This document shows, one piece after another, positions 1-5,417 of a DNA stretch of 5,417 nt; position 1 is the stretch's first letter, and the number at the start of each line of letters is the position of its first letter. Location of the stretch: positions 1-5,417 of the forward strand of contig CALMWD010000458.1 in the NCBI GenBank assembly GCA_937873105.1, given 5' to 3'. Made by a program: the position numbers and the translations under genes. The DNA comes from an uncultured Rhodanobacteraceae bacterium (GTDB lineage: Bacteria > Pseudomonadota > Gammaproteobacteria > Xanthomonadales > Ahniellaceae). A model generated the notes under the pieces. That model did no database searches. It was not told the origin of the DNA and worked only from the letters and a program-made list of their open reading frames with translations.

Positions 1-270
1 GTGCTGGAAATGGCGCGCACCCACGCCGGACTCGTGACCATCGAGGACAACGCCGTGATGGGCGGTGCAGGCAGCGCCGTGGCCGATCTGCTGGCGGCAA
101 ACGGGCTGAACACGCCGATCCTGCACCTCGGGTTGCCCGATCTGTTCATCGAGCACATGACACGCGAACAGTTGCTGCATGAGGTCGGTCTCGACGCGGC
201 GGGCATCAAGGCCAGCATTCTGAAGCGCTGGCCGCAGCAGCCGATGCCGGTGCGTAGCGCGGCGGGCTGA
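1..270 (+). CDS. dxs: 1-deoxy-D-xylulose-5-phosphate synthase, C-terminal end (partial)
   Basis: This is the last 89 codons of dxs; the 5' part lies before the window, so the GTG at base 1 is an internal codon, not a start. The enzyme condenses pyruvate and glyceraldehyde 3-phosphate with thiamine diphosphate to give 1-deoxy-D-xylulose 5-phosphate, the entry step of the MEP isoprenoid pathway, which also feeds thiamine and pyridoxal synthesis; it acts in the cytosol. What is visible is the end of the transketolase C-terminal domain: [20 protein letters not shown] followed by GGAGSAV, then [10 protein letters not shown] and VGLDAAGI. These line up with the E. coli Dxs tail ([36 protein letters not shown]). 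The reading frame is intact to a TGA at 268-270. The tail after the last helix ([15 protein letters not shown]) is a few residues longer than in E. coli. The catalytic N-terminal part cannot be judged from this window. Confidence 0.96.
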   Translation: MLEMARTHAGLVTIEDNAVMGGAGSAVADLLAANGLNTPILHLGLPDLFIEHMTREQLLHEVGLDAAGIKASILKRWPQQPMPVRSAAG

Positions 271-287
271 CCCCCGTCGCAGGGCGC

Positions 288-308
288 CCATCGCCGCAAT
301 GGCGATGG
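288..308 (+). terminator. Perfect 8-bp hairpin downstream of dxs, possible terminator
   Basis: CCATCGCC (288-295) and GGCGATGG (301-308) form a perfect 8-bp GC-rich stem around a 5-base loop, GCAAT. It starts 18 bases after the dxs stop. Runs of C at 271-275 and G at 311-315 could extend the fold across an internal loop. There is no T-run after it (GGGGGAAACG follows), so it is not a classical intrinsic terminator. It could end or stabilise the dxs transcript, or be a chance fold. It also covers the upstream in-frame ATG at 299, which argues against that codon as the start of the next gene. Confidence 0.35.
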
Positions 309-351
309 TTGGGGGAAACGCTGTTTCGCCGCGTCGGCAGCCACGACGAAT

Positions 352-357
352 GAGGAG
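352..357 (+). promoter_or_regulatory. Ribosome binding site of the propeller gene
   Basis: GAGGAG lies 7 bases before the ATG at 365, an almost ideal Shine-Dalgarno sequence and spacing. It decides the start: the longer in-frame option at 299 has no such site and would place a basic 22-residue tail before the signal peptide. The in-frame ATG at 350 overlaps this site and can also be dismissed. Confidence 0.8.
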
Positions 358-364
358 AAACATC

Positions 365-2947
365 ATGCGCCGTTGGCTGTTCGCTGGTCTTGCCCTGCTG
401 TTTTCGATGTCGGTTCTTGCGCAGCGCGACTACACCGCTGTCGCCGGAGCGGAGCGCACCGACGTGTGGTGGGATCCGGGCGATCCCGGCTGGGCGTTGA
501 CGATCGCACCTTCGGGCGCTGTGAGTTCTGCGCTGTTGGCCGACTTTGACGAGCAAGGCCAGCCGCGCTGGTGGTTCGGTGGCGCGGTTCGGGCTGGAGC
601 GGGTCGGGTCAGTCTGCCGCTATACCGTGCGAAGTGGGATGTGCAGCAGCAGCGCTTGGCGGGTGCAACGCTCGCGGGGCAGATGACGTTCGAGCGCCGC
701 GATGAAGATCACGCGCATATTCAGATGCAGCTCGACGGACGTACGCGCAGTCACGAATTGCTGCGCTACGTCGTCAATCGCGATTTCAGTCTGGGCGATC
801 GCTCGGGATTCTGGTTCGATCCCGTCGATGGCGGGCATGGGCAGATGCTCATCCAGCAAGGCCGCTGGGTTGGTTCGGTGTCAATCGGATACGACCGCGC
901 TGGCGAACCAACCTGGGCGTTCGCTCAGGGCGAGATCGGCACCGGATTGCTGCATGCCCAGCGCATGCGGCGGCTGTGTACGCCCACCTGCCGCCTTGTC
1001 GCCGAGGCGGGCGGACAAACGCAATTTCAATTCCGTGGGCAGGACGACGCCATTGCCACGATCACGCTGTCGGATGACCAGGGCACGTTCTGGCAGCGCC
1101 CGGCGAAGGCGTTGTCACGCTACACGCCTGCGCCGAACACGCGCGTACATGCCGCAGCGCTCGCGAAGTTCAGCGACACCGCCGCGCTCGCGCATTTCGT
1201 GGCGGAAACCGTTCGCAGCAACCCGACATACGGCGTTGAGGGCTGTGTTGATTTCTCGACGTCCCCTCCTGCGCCGACAGTGGCGGGAAGCGATACCAAC
1301 ATTCAGGAATCCGGCGTCGGCGAATACGACCGCGTGAAGCGTGTCGGCGATCTGGTGTTCAGCGCCGACACGGCATGGGCCGGAACATTGCCGCTGCGCG
1401 TGCATCGACTGGATGGCGCGACCGGTCGGGCGCAGGAGCTGCATGCGTATTCGCCCGCCGTTCCCGGCGCCTTGATCGGGTTGCACGCCGTCGTGCGCGA
1501 CGGGCACACGACATTGATCGTGCTAGCCGGGCGTTCGCCGTTCGCCACCGCATCGGTGGCAAATTGCCTGGGCATCAATCCGACCGATGCGAACACGCTG
1601 GCACTGATCTACGACGTGGCGCCGGACGGTTCGCTGGCGGAGCGTCATCGCATCGAACTACAGGGTTCGTTCTCGACCAGTCGGCTGATCGGGAAGCAGT
1701 TGCTGTTCGCCAGCGGCTTCGTGGTCGGCACCGACGATACCGGCGCCGTACTGCCGAAATGGCGACTCGATGGCGGCGAGTGGCGGCCGATGGCGACGCT
1801 GGCCGATATCTGGGTGCCGAATTTTGCGCCGAACGCTTACGAACGCATACTGTCCACGGTATCGCGGTTCGATCTCGACGCATTGGCCGAGGCCGGTTTC
1901 GCATCGGTGTTCGCACGCACCGACGTGTCTTACGTCGCAGCGGGTGCGTGGTACATGGCGACGTCGGAATATCGTTTCACCAACGGCATCGTGCCGCCGG
2001 GCGACAGTCGCCTCGACATCCACAAGATCGCGCTGCCTGCGCTCGACTATCGCGGCACCGGCTCGGTGTCCGGAGCGATCGGCGTGCAGGGTGTCGATAG
2101 CGCCTTGCGCTTCAGCGAGCACAACGGCGATCTGCGCGTCATCACCGATCATTCGTGGTCGTGGAATTCGCGCTCGCTGTTCGAGTTGAGTGTGCTGCGC
2201 GAAGTGGGCGATGCGCGACTGAAGACGATTGCCACCTTGCCCAATGCCCAGCGTCCGGATCCCATCGGGCCGCCGCATGAGCAACCTTATGGCGTGCGCT
2301 TCAATGGCGATGTCGCCTATGCCGTGAGCTACTACCGAACCGATCCGCTGTACGCCATCGACCTGTCCGATCCACTCGACCCGAAGCTCGATTCGGCGCT
2401 GGAAGTCGCAGGCTATTCGGCCTATCTGCATCCGCTGCCGGGCGGCTTTCTGCTCGGTGTCGGCAAAGACGCGCTGGCGGTGCCCGGCAGCAACGGCGAT
2501 GCACCCGGCATGGCGTGGTTCCAGGGCATGAAGGTGAGCGTGTTCGATCAGCGCGACCGTGCGCATCCGCGCGAGTCGTGGCGTCAGGTCGTCGGTGGAC
2601 GCGGCAGCGACAGCGAGCTGCTGCGCGATCACCGCGCCATCGCCGCCGCAGCCACCACCAATGGCATGCAGCGCATCGCCATTCCGATGGCGGTGCATGA
2701 AGGCGTGTACTCGTCCGATCCATGGTTGCTTCTGCCCTGGGCCTACACGGGCGTGCTCACGTTCGATATTGACGCGAATGGCGCGGTGACCGCCAACCGG
2801 ATGCGGCCCGCGATCTTTCCGGGTGGCGGCGCATTGACGAACGACGCGCGCAGCGTACTGCTTGGCGACAGCGTGTTCTTCTACAGCGGCGGTCGCTGGT
2901 ACGGTCAGCGCATCGATGGTGCCGGGCCGATGGCGGGGCCGTTCTGA
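365..2947 (+). CDS. Secreted beta-propeller domain protein with two N-terminal WWDP-type modules
   Basis: 860 residues from the ATG at 365. Residues 1-19 are a Sec signal peptide: RR, a hydrophobic core LFAGLALLFSMSV, then a likely cut after VLA, before Q20. There is no lipobox cysteine and no later membrane segment, so a soluble exported protein is expected. Residues about 31-90 and 146-205 are two copies of a Trp-rich module (WWDPGDPGW; FWFDPVDGG). Residues about 264-845 match the Beta_propel family (PF09826 from memory): TNIQESGVGEYDRVK at 311-325 against the usual TNVQVEGVDEADIVK; LYAIDLSDPLDPK at 662-674; YSAYLHPLPGGFLLGVGKD at 684-702; GMKVSVFD at 721-728; GRGSDSELLRDH at 745-756. The family is exported and has no established function; I see no catalytic signature. 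The only cysteines are C205, C209, C294 and C401, an even number that would allow two disulfides after export. A GAGGAG site supports the start. Transcription could continue from dxs or begin in the 94-base gap. Its stop abuts that of rsmE. Family assignment is strong; function is unknown. Confidence 0.92.
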   Translation: MRRWLFAGLALLFSMSVLAQRDYTAVAGAERTDVWWDPGDPGWALTIAPSGAVSSALLADFDEQGQPRWWFGGAVRAGAGRVSLPLYRAKWDVQQQRLAGATLAGQMTFERRDEDHAHIQMQLDGRTRSHELLRYVVNRDFSLGDRSGFWFDPVDGGHGQMLIQQGRWVGSVSIGYDRAGEPTWAFAQGEIGTGLLHAQRMRRLCTPTCRLVAEAGGQTQFQFRGQDDAIATITLSDDQGTFWQRPAKALSRYTPAPNTRVHAAALAKFSDTAALAHFVAETVRSNPTYGVEGCVDFSTSPPAPTVAGSDTNIQESGVGEYDRVKRVGDLVFSADTAWAGTLPLRVHRLDGATGRAQELHAYSPAVPGALIGLHAVVRDGHTTLIVLAGRSPFATASVANCLGINPTDANTLALIYDVAPDGSLAERHRIELQGSFSTSRLIGKQLLFASGFVVGTDDTGAVLPKWRLDGGEWRPMATLADIWVPNFAPNAYERILSTVSRFDLDALAEAGFASVFARTDVSYVAAGAWYMATSEYRFTNGIVPPGDSRLDIHKIALPALDYRGTGSVSGAIGVQGVDSALRFSEHNGDLRVITDHSWSWNSRSLFELSVLREVGDARLKTIATLPNAQRPDPIGPPHEQPYGVRFNGDVAYAVSYYRTDPLYAIDLSDPLDPKLDSALEVAGYSAYLHPLPGGFLLGVGKDALAVPGSNGDAPGMAWFQGMKVSVFDQRDRAHPRESWRQVVGGRGSDSELLRDHRAIAAAATTNGMQRIAIPMAVHEGVYSSDPWLLLPWAYTGVLTFDIDANGAVTANRMRPAIFPGGGALTNDARSVLLGDSVFFYSGGRWYGQRIDGAGPMAGPF
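455..979 (+). repeat. Coding repeat: two diverged copies of a WWDP-type module
   Basis: This is a protein-level repeat within the propeller gene, with the copies offset by about 115 residues. Copy 1 starts at R31 and has WWDPGDPGW (35-43), then DFDEQGQPRWW (60-70). Copy 2 starts at R146 and has FWFDPVDGGHG (149-159), then GYDRAGEPTW (175-184). Shared positions are an aromatic pair before Asp-Pro, glycines about 4 residues on, an aromatic-Asp-x-x-Gly-x-Pro-x-Trp turn, and a similar spacing between the two motifs. I recognise this pattern (WWxPxxxGxG followed by YDxxGxPxW) from many exported hypothetical proteins of Proteobacteria, often in multiple copies, but know no named function. The DNA has diverged too far to look like a recent duplication. 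The boundaries are approximate. Confidence 0.65.
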
Positions 2948-2950
2948 TCA
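2945..2950. other. Shared palindrome supplying both convergent stop codons
   Basis: TGATCA is its own reverse complement. It gives TGA to the propeller gene on the plus strand (2945-2947) and TGA to rsmE on the minus strand (2950-2948). The two reading frames therefore meet with no base between them and none shared. Any terminator for either gene must lie inside the other gene's coding sequence. I see no obvious hairpin with a T-run on either side. Confidence 0.95.
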
Positions 2951-3679
2951 GACGAAATCGCCGAAGCGGGCCTGCAAGGCAGCCAATGTCGCCAGGCCCG
3001 CAGTTTCGGTGCGCAGCACGCGCGGTCCGAGCGTGATGCGCTGGAATCCGGCCTGATCGAGCACGGCGAGGTCGCGGTCGGAAAAGCCGCCTTCGGGGCC
3101 GATCGCGATGGACACGGATTCGCCGCAGTCGATCTGCGACAACGGTCGCCCGCCTTCAGGATGCAGCACCAGTTTCGTGTCGGTTTCGTCGGCGAGCAGT
3201 CGCGCCGCGCGTTCCAGCGTGAGCGGCGACTCGATCTGCGGAATCTGCGCGCGCCCGCATTGCTCGCAGGCCGATTCGAGCACGCGCTGCCAGTGCAGGA
3301 TGCGCTTGTCGGCGCGGTCCTCGTCGAGCTTTACCTCGGTGCGATCGCTTGTCACCGGCAGTACGCGCGCGACGCCGAGTTCGGTCGCTTTCTGGAGAAT
3401 CAAATCCATTTTCTCGCCGCGCGCGATCGCCTGAACCAGCGTGATCGCGAGCGGTGATTCGTTGTCGATGGCTGCGGCACTGTCGATCTGCACGCGCGCT
3501 TCGCGCTTGCCGAGCAGGATCTGGCCCGAATAGTCGTGGCCATCGCCATTGAACAGGGTGACGGCATCGCCTTCGCGCAGGCGCAGCACGCGCACCGCGT
3601 GGTTCGCGGCGGCTTCGGACAGTGTGGCGGAATGGCCGACCTGAAGCGGTTGATCGATGAACAGTCGGATGCGTCGCAT
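2948..3679 (-). CDS. rsmE: 16S rRNA (uracil-1498-N3)-methyltransferase RsmE
   Basis: 243 residues, the same size as E. coli RsmE. The enzyme methylates N3 of U1498 in 16S rRNA of the assembled 30S subunit with S-adenosylmethionine, in the cytosol. The N-terminal PUA-like RNA-binding part includes AANHAVRVLRLREGD (24-38) and LFNGDG (42-47). The C-terminal part is the SPOUT-type knotted methyltransferase domain, with QAIARGEKMDLILQKATELG (83-102), ACEQCGRAQIP (137-147), the cofactor loop IGPEGGF (193-199) and LGPRVLRTETA (217-227), ending in LQARFGDF. All of these motifs are intact, so it is probably active. It lies 6 bases downstream of bioA on the same strand and is probably co-transcribed with it. 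At its 3' end it abuts the convergent propeller gene. Confidence 0.97.
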   Translation of the reverse strand: MRRIRLFIDQPLQVGHSATLSEAAANHAVRVLRLREGDAVTLFNGDGHDYSGQILLGKREARVQIDSAAAIDNESPLAITLVQAIARGEKMDLILQKATELGVARVLPVTSDRTEVKLDEDRADKRILHWQRVLESACEQCGRAQIPQIESPLTLERAARLLADETDTKLVLHPEGGRPLSQIDCGESVSIAIGPEGGFSDRDLAVLDQAGFQRITLGPRVLRTETAGLATLAALQARFGDFV

Positions 3680-3683
3680 GGGG

Positions 3684-3687
3684 CCTC
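3684..3687 (-). promoter_or_regulatory. rsmE ribosome binding site overlapping the bioA stop
   Basis: On the minus strand the junction reads TGAGGCCCCATG: the bioA stop TGA (3688-3686) runs into GAGG (3687-3684), followed by only four bases before the rsmE ATG. The spacing is shorter than ideal and the site is short. This suggests that rsmE is translated by ribosomes finishing bioA (translational coupling), which is inferred from the layout. Confidence 0.5.
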
Positions 3688-5032
3688 AGGCAATGGCGAG
3701 TTCGATGCCCTCGCGCGCGATGCCGACCATGAGGTCGATCTCGTCGGGCGTGATGCAGTAGGGCGGCATGAAGTAAATGGTGTGACCCAGCGGGCGCAGC
3801 AATGCGCCGCGTTCGAGTCCATGACGATACACGCGCAGGCCGCGGCGTTCGGTCCAGTCGAATGCGCGGCCATCGGCCTGCACCAGATCGAATGCGGCAA
3901 TCAATCCGGTCTGGCGGACATGGCGCACGTTCGGGTGCTTGCCCAGCGGCGCGATGGCACTCGCCAGGTGCTTTGCGAGCGCGTGGTTGCGTTCGAGCAC
4001 AGGTTCATCGCGGAATACGTTCAGCACTTCCAGTGCAACCCGACAGCCCAGTGCATGGCCGGTATAGCTGTGCGAATGCAGAAAGGCGCGCAGCCTCGCG
4101 TATTCGTCGTAAAAACTCTGATAGATGGCCTCGGTCGCGAGTACGGCGGACAGCGGCAGATAGCCGCCGCTGAGTCCTTTCGACAGGCACATCAGATCGG
4201 GCGAGATGCCTGCCTGTTCGCAGGCGAACAGGGTGCCGGTGCGCCCAAAGCCGACGGCGATCTCGTCGGCGATCAGCAGCACGCCATGGCGGTCGCAGGC
4301 GGCGCGGGCGCGGCGCAGATACTCGGGATCGTGCATGCGCATGCCGGCGGCGCATTGCACCAGCGGCTCGACGATGAGTGCGCAGACCGTGTCGCCCTGC
4401 CGTGCGAGCAGGGCATCGAGCGCATCGGCGGCGCGCGTGGCGACATCGAACGATGTTTCACCGGGCGCCGCCTGCGTTGCATCGGGCGACATCACGGTCA
4501 GCGGTGTCAGCAGCAGCGGTGCGTAGGTTTCGCGGTACAGCGGAATGTCGGTGACGGACAGGGCGCCGAGTGTTTCGCCGTGATAGCCGCCCGCCAGCGC
4601 GATGAATTGCGTGCGGCGCGCATCGCCGCGGTTGCGGCAATGGTGGAAGGCGAGCTTGAGCGCGATTTCGACGGCGCTGGACCCGTTGTCCGCATATTGC
4701 ACGCGGGTCAATCCGGGCGGGGCCAGTTCGACCAGACGTTCGGCGAGCTGGATCGCCGGTTCATGCGTGAATCCGGCGAGGATGACGTGTTCGAGCGTGC
4801 CGATCTGGTCGCGCAGGGCCGCATCGAGGCGCGGGTGGGCATGGCCGAACAGATTCACCCACCAGCTCGAAACCGCATCGAGGTAGCGCTTTCCGTCGTA
4901 GTCGGTGAGCCACGCGCCTTGCGCGCTGCGGATCGGAACCATCGGCAGCGTCTCGTGGTCACGCATCTGCGTACACGGATGCCAGACCCGGGCGAGGTCG
5001 CGGCGGGCGAGTTCGGCATTGCTCGGGTTCAA
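3686..5032 (-). CDS. bioA: Adenosylmethionine-8-amino-7-oxononanoate aminotransferase (DAPA synthase) BioA
   Basis: BioA converts 7-keto-8-aminopelargonate to 7,8-diaminopelargonate in biotin synthesis, with S-adenosylmethionine as amino donor and pyridoxal phosphate as cofactor. It is a class III (fold type I) aminotransferase and a cytosolic homodimer. Numbered from a TTG start at 5032 (448 residues): WHPCTQM 17-23, SSWWVNLFGH 55-64, the phosphate-binding DNGSSAVE 115-122, GGYHGETLGA 148-157 with the cofactor-stacking Tyr150, ADEIAVGFGRTGT 255-267 with Asp256 for the pyridine nitrogen, and LSKGLSGGYLPL 283-294 with Lys285 as the cofactor lysine (codon 4180-4178). FLHSHSYTGH and LLRPLGHTIYFMPPYCI complete the family pattern. 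The start is uncertain. The frame stays open to an ATG at 5125 (479 residues), but that overlaps the divergent gspG start and the extra residues resemble nothing I know. A GTG at 5089 is also possible. TTG 5032 gives the usual 22-residue distance to the TQM motif, with only a weak GGAA upstream. No other bio gene is in the window. Confidence 0.94.
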   Translation of the reverse strand: MNPSNAELARRDLARVWHPCTQMRDHETLPMVPIRSAQGAWLTDYDGKRYLDAVSSWWVNLFGHAHPRLDAALRDQIGTLEHVILAGFTHEPAIQLAERLVELAPPGLTRVQYADNGSSAVEIALKLAFHHCRNRGDARRTQFIALAGGYHGETLGALSVTDIPLYRETYAPLLLTPLTVMSPDATQAAPGETSFDVATRAADALDALLARQGDTVCALIVEPLVQCAAGMRMHDPEYLRRARAACDRHGVLLIADEIAVGFGRTGTLFACEQAGISPDLMCLSKGLSGGYLPLSAVLATEAIYQSFYDEYARLRAFLHSHSYTGHALGCRVALEVLNVFRDEPVLERNHALAKHLASAIAPLGKHPNVRHVRQTGLIAAFDLVQADGRAFDWTERRGLRVYRHGLERGALLRPLGHTIYFMPPYCITPDEIDLMVGIAREGIELAIA

Positions 5033-5104
5033 CGTCGGGTTCCGGTTCGGAAGGAGTGCTCGGGTATGATCACGGCCGTTCCCATTCACGGCAAGGTGTT
5101 GACG
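5033..5104. promoter_or_regulatory. Divergent start region between bioA and gspG
   Basis: If bioA starts at 5032 and gspG at 5105, these 72 bases must hold the promoters of both. On the plus strand TATGAT (5065-5070) fits a -10 box in five of six positions, without a good -35 at normal distance. On the minus strand TTGCCG (5092-5087) and GATCAT (5071-5066) are 16 bases apart and are weak matches. The region also holds two adjoining short palindromes, TGATCA (5067-5072) and ACGGCCGT (5072-5079). The region is real as a gap, but the promoter boxes are guesses. I do not recognise a known biotin-repressor operator here. Confidence 0.35.
5051..5056 (+). promoter_or_regulatory. Shine-Dalgarno AAGGAG before an in-frame upstream ATG of gspG
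   Basis: AAGGAG is followed after 9 bases by an ATG at 5066, which is in frame with gspG with no stop between. It is the strongest ribosome binding site near this gene. The alternative ATG at 5105 has only AAGG (5093-5096), 8 bases away. If the upstream ATG is used, the pseudopilin leader is 21 residues instead of 8. Confidence 0.5.
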
Positions 5105-5417
5105 ATGCAGGTTCGCGGCGCGCATGGCTTCACGCTGATCGAAGTGCTGGTGGTGGTCGTGATCCTGGCGATCCTCGCGGCCATCGTGGTGCCGCGGGTG
5201 ATCGGCCGCACCGACGACGCCATGATCGCCAAGGCCAAGGCCGACGTGCAGGGCTTCACCACCGCGCTGAACCTGTACAAGCTCGACAACTTCACGTATC
5301 CGAGCACCGACCAGGGCCTGGATGCGCTGATCCAGAAGCCCGCCGGCAGTCCGCAGGCGCCGAACTGGCGCAACGGCGGCTACATGGATCGCCTGAGCAA
5401 GGACCCGTGGGGGCGCG
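5105..5417 (+). CDS. gspG: Type II secretion system major pseudopilin GspG, N-terminal part (partial)
   Basis: This is the first 104 codons; the 3' end lies beyond the window (the family is about 140 residues). GspG is the main subunit of the periplasmic pseudopilus that drives folded proteins out through the type II secretion channel. It is inserted in the inner membrane and then cleaved and N-methylated by the prepilin peptidase. Visible features are the leader MQVRGAHG; the cleavage site before F9 in GFTLIEV, with the required Glu at mature position 5 (E13); a hydrophobic helix, LVVVVILAILAAIVVP (residues 15-30); then the GspG signatures KADVQGFTTALNLYKLDN, YPSTDQGLDALIQKP and GGYMDRLSKDPWG. 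These separate it from type IV pilins and from GspH/I/J. The short leader fits the family (for example, MQRRQQSG in Pseudomonas XcpT, from memory), which is why I chose ATG 5105. An in-frame ATG at 5066 has a better ribosome binding site and remains a serious alternative. The codons here look more strongly G/C-ended than in the propeller gene. Other gsp genes would be expected downstream. Confidence 0.93.
   Translation, partial: MQVRGAHGFTLIEVLVVVVILAILAAIVVPRVIGRTDDAMIAKAKADVQGFTTALNLYKLDNFTYPSTDQGLDALIQKPAGSPQAPNWRNGGYMDRLSKDPWGR

Noticed and set aside
299..364. Upstream in-frame ATG at 299 as the start of the propeller gene (882 residues)
   Set aside because: It has no Shine-Dalgarno sequence, sits in the loop of the 288-308 hairpin, and would add an Arg-rich tail before a complete signal peptide. 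ATG 365 has GAGGAG at a 7-base spacing.
1375..2100. 241-codon plus-strand open frame in another phase within the propeller gene
   Set aside because: The Arg-rich translation has no recognisable motif, whereas the main frame across the same bases carries family motifs and the signal peptide. There is no sign of a frameshift in the main frame.
1658..2698. 346-codon open frame on the minus strand opposite the propeller gene
   Set aside because: Its product is low in complexity and rich in Arg, His and Ala, matches no family I know, and mirrors the codon bias of the conserved plus-strand propeller frame. It is typical antisense shadow in GC-rich DNA.
3400..3900. 166-codon minus-strand frame spanning the bioA-rsmE junction, as a fusion or frameshift
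   Set aside because: It is another phase of the same two genes. Both bioA and rsmE are complete in their own frames, with intact ends.
4973..4975. Cysteine in BioA WHPCTQM where E. coli has WHPYTSM, as a lost active-site tyrosine
   Set aside because: I recall WHPCTQM in many BioA proteins of Pseudomonas and Xanthomonas type, and all other cofactor-binding residues are present. It marks a subgroup rather than a defect.
5067..5079. Adjoining palindromes TGATCA and ACGGCCGT as a biotin repressor operator
   Set aside because: They are short, differ from the biotin operators I know, and such 6- to 8-base palindromes are frequent in GC-rich DNA. No regulator gene is present.
5099..5104. TTGACG as a -35 box for gspG
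   Set aside because: It fits the hexamer in five of six positions, but there is no -10-like sequence 16-18 bases later and it lies immediately before the likely start codon, inside a conserved coding context.

Overview
The window comes from a GC-rich bacterium, most likely a gammaproteobacterium. The gene products (Dxs, RsmE, a BioA of the WHPCTQM type, GspG) and the twin WWDP-type modules of the large secreted protein remind me of Lysobacterales/Xanthomonadales and relatives. That placement is inference from recalled protein patterns, not a tree. The region is compact, with no stretch above 100 bases lacking a gene, and I see no tRNA, rRNA, CRISPR array, insertion sequence or phage gene.

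Layout, left to right: (1) the 3' end of dxs (+), the first enzyme of the MEP isoprenoid pathway; (2) a 94-base gap with a perfect 8-bp hairpin and then a strong ribosome binding site; (3) a large (+) gene for an exported protein of about 860 residues, with a signal peptide, two copies of a Trp-rich WWDP/FWFDP module, and a long C-terminal region that matches the secreted Beta_propel family (the family I know as PF09826, function unknown); (4) rsmE (-), the 16S rRNA U1498 N3-methyltransferase; (5) bioA (-), the biotin-pathway DAPA aminotransferase; (6) the start of gspG (+), the major pseudopilin of a type II secretion system, cut by the window end.

bioA and rsmE read leftward as an apparent two-gene operon with 6 bases between them, and the rsmE ribosome binding site overlaps the bioA stop. 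rsmE converges on the propeller gene with no gap at all: one TGATCA palindrome supplies both stop codons. bioA and gspG diverge from a very short region in which the choice of start codons is uncertain on both sides.

Four of the five genes are ordinary housekeeping or secretion genes. The one product of unknown function is the exported propeller protein. Its signal peptide sends it through Sec to the periplasm, and a type II secretion gene lies about 2 kb away, but nothing in the sequence shows that it is a type II substrate. I found no convincing multi-gene undescribed system; the new element, if any, is the domain architecture of the propeller protein.
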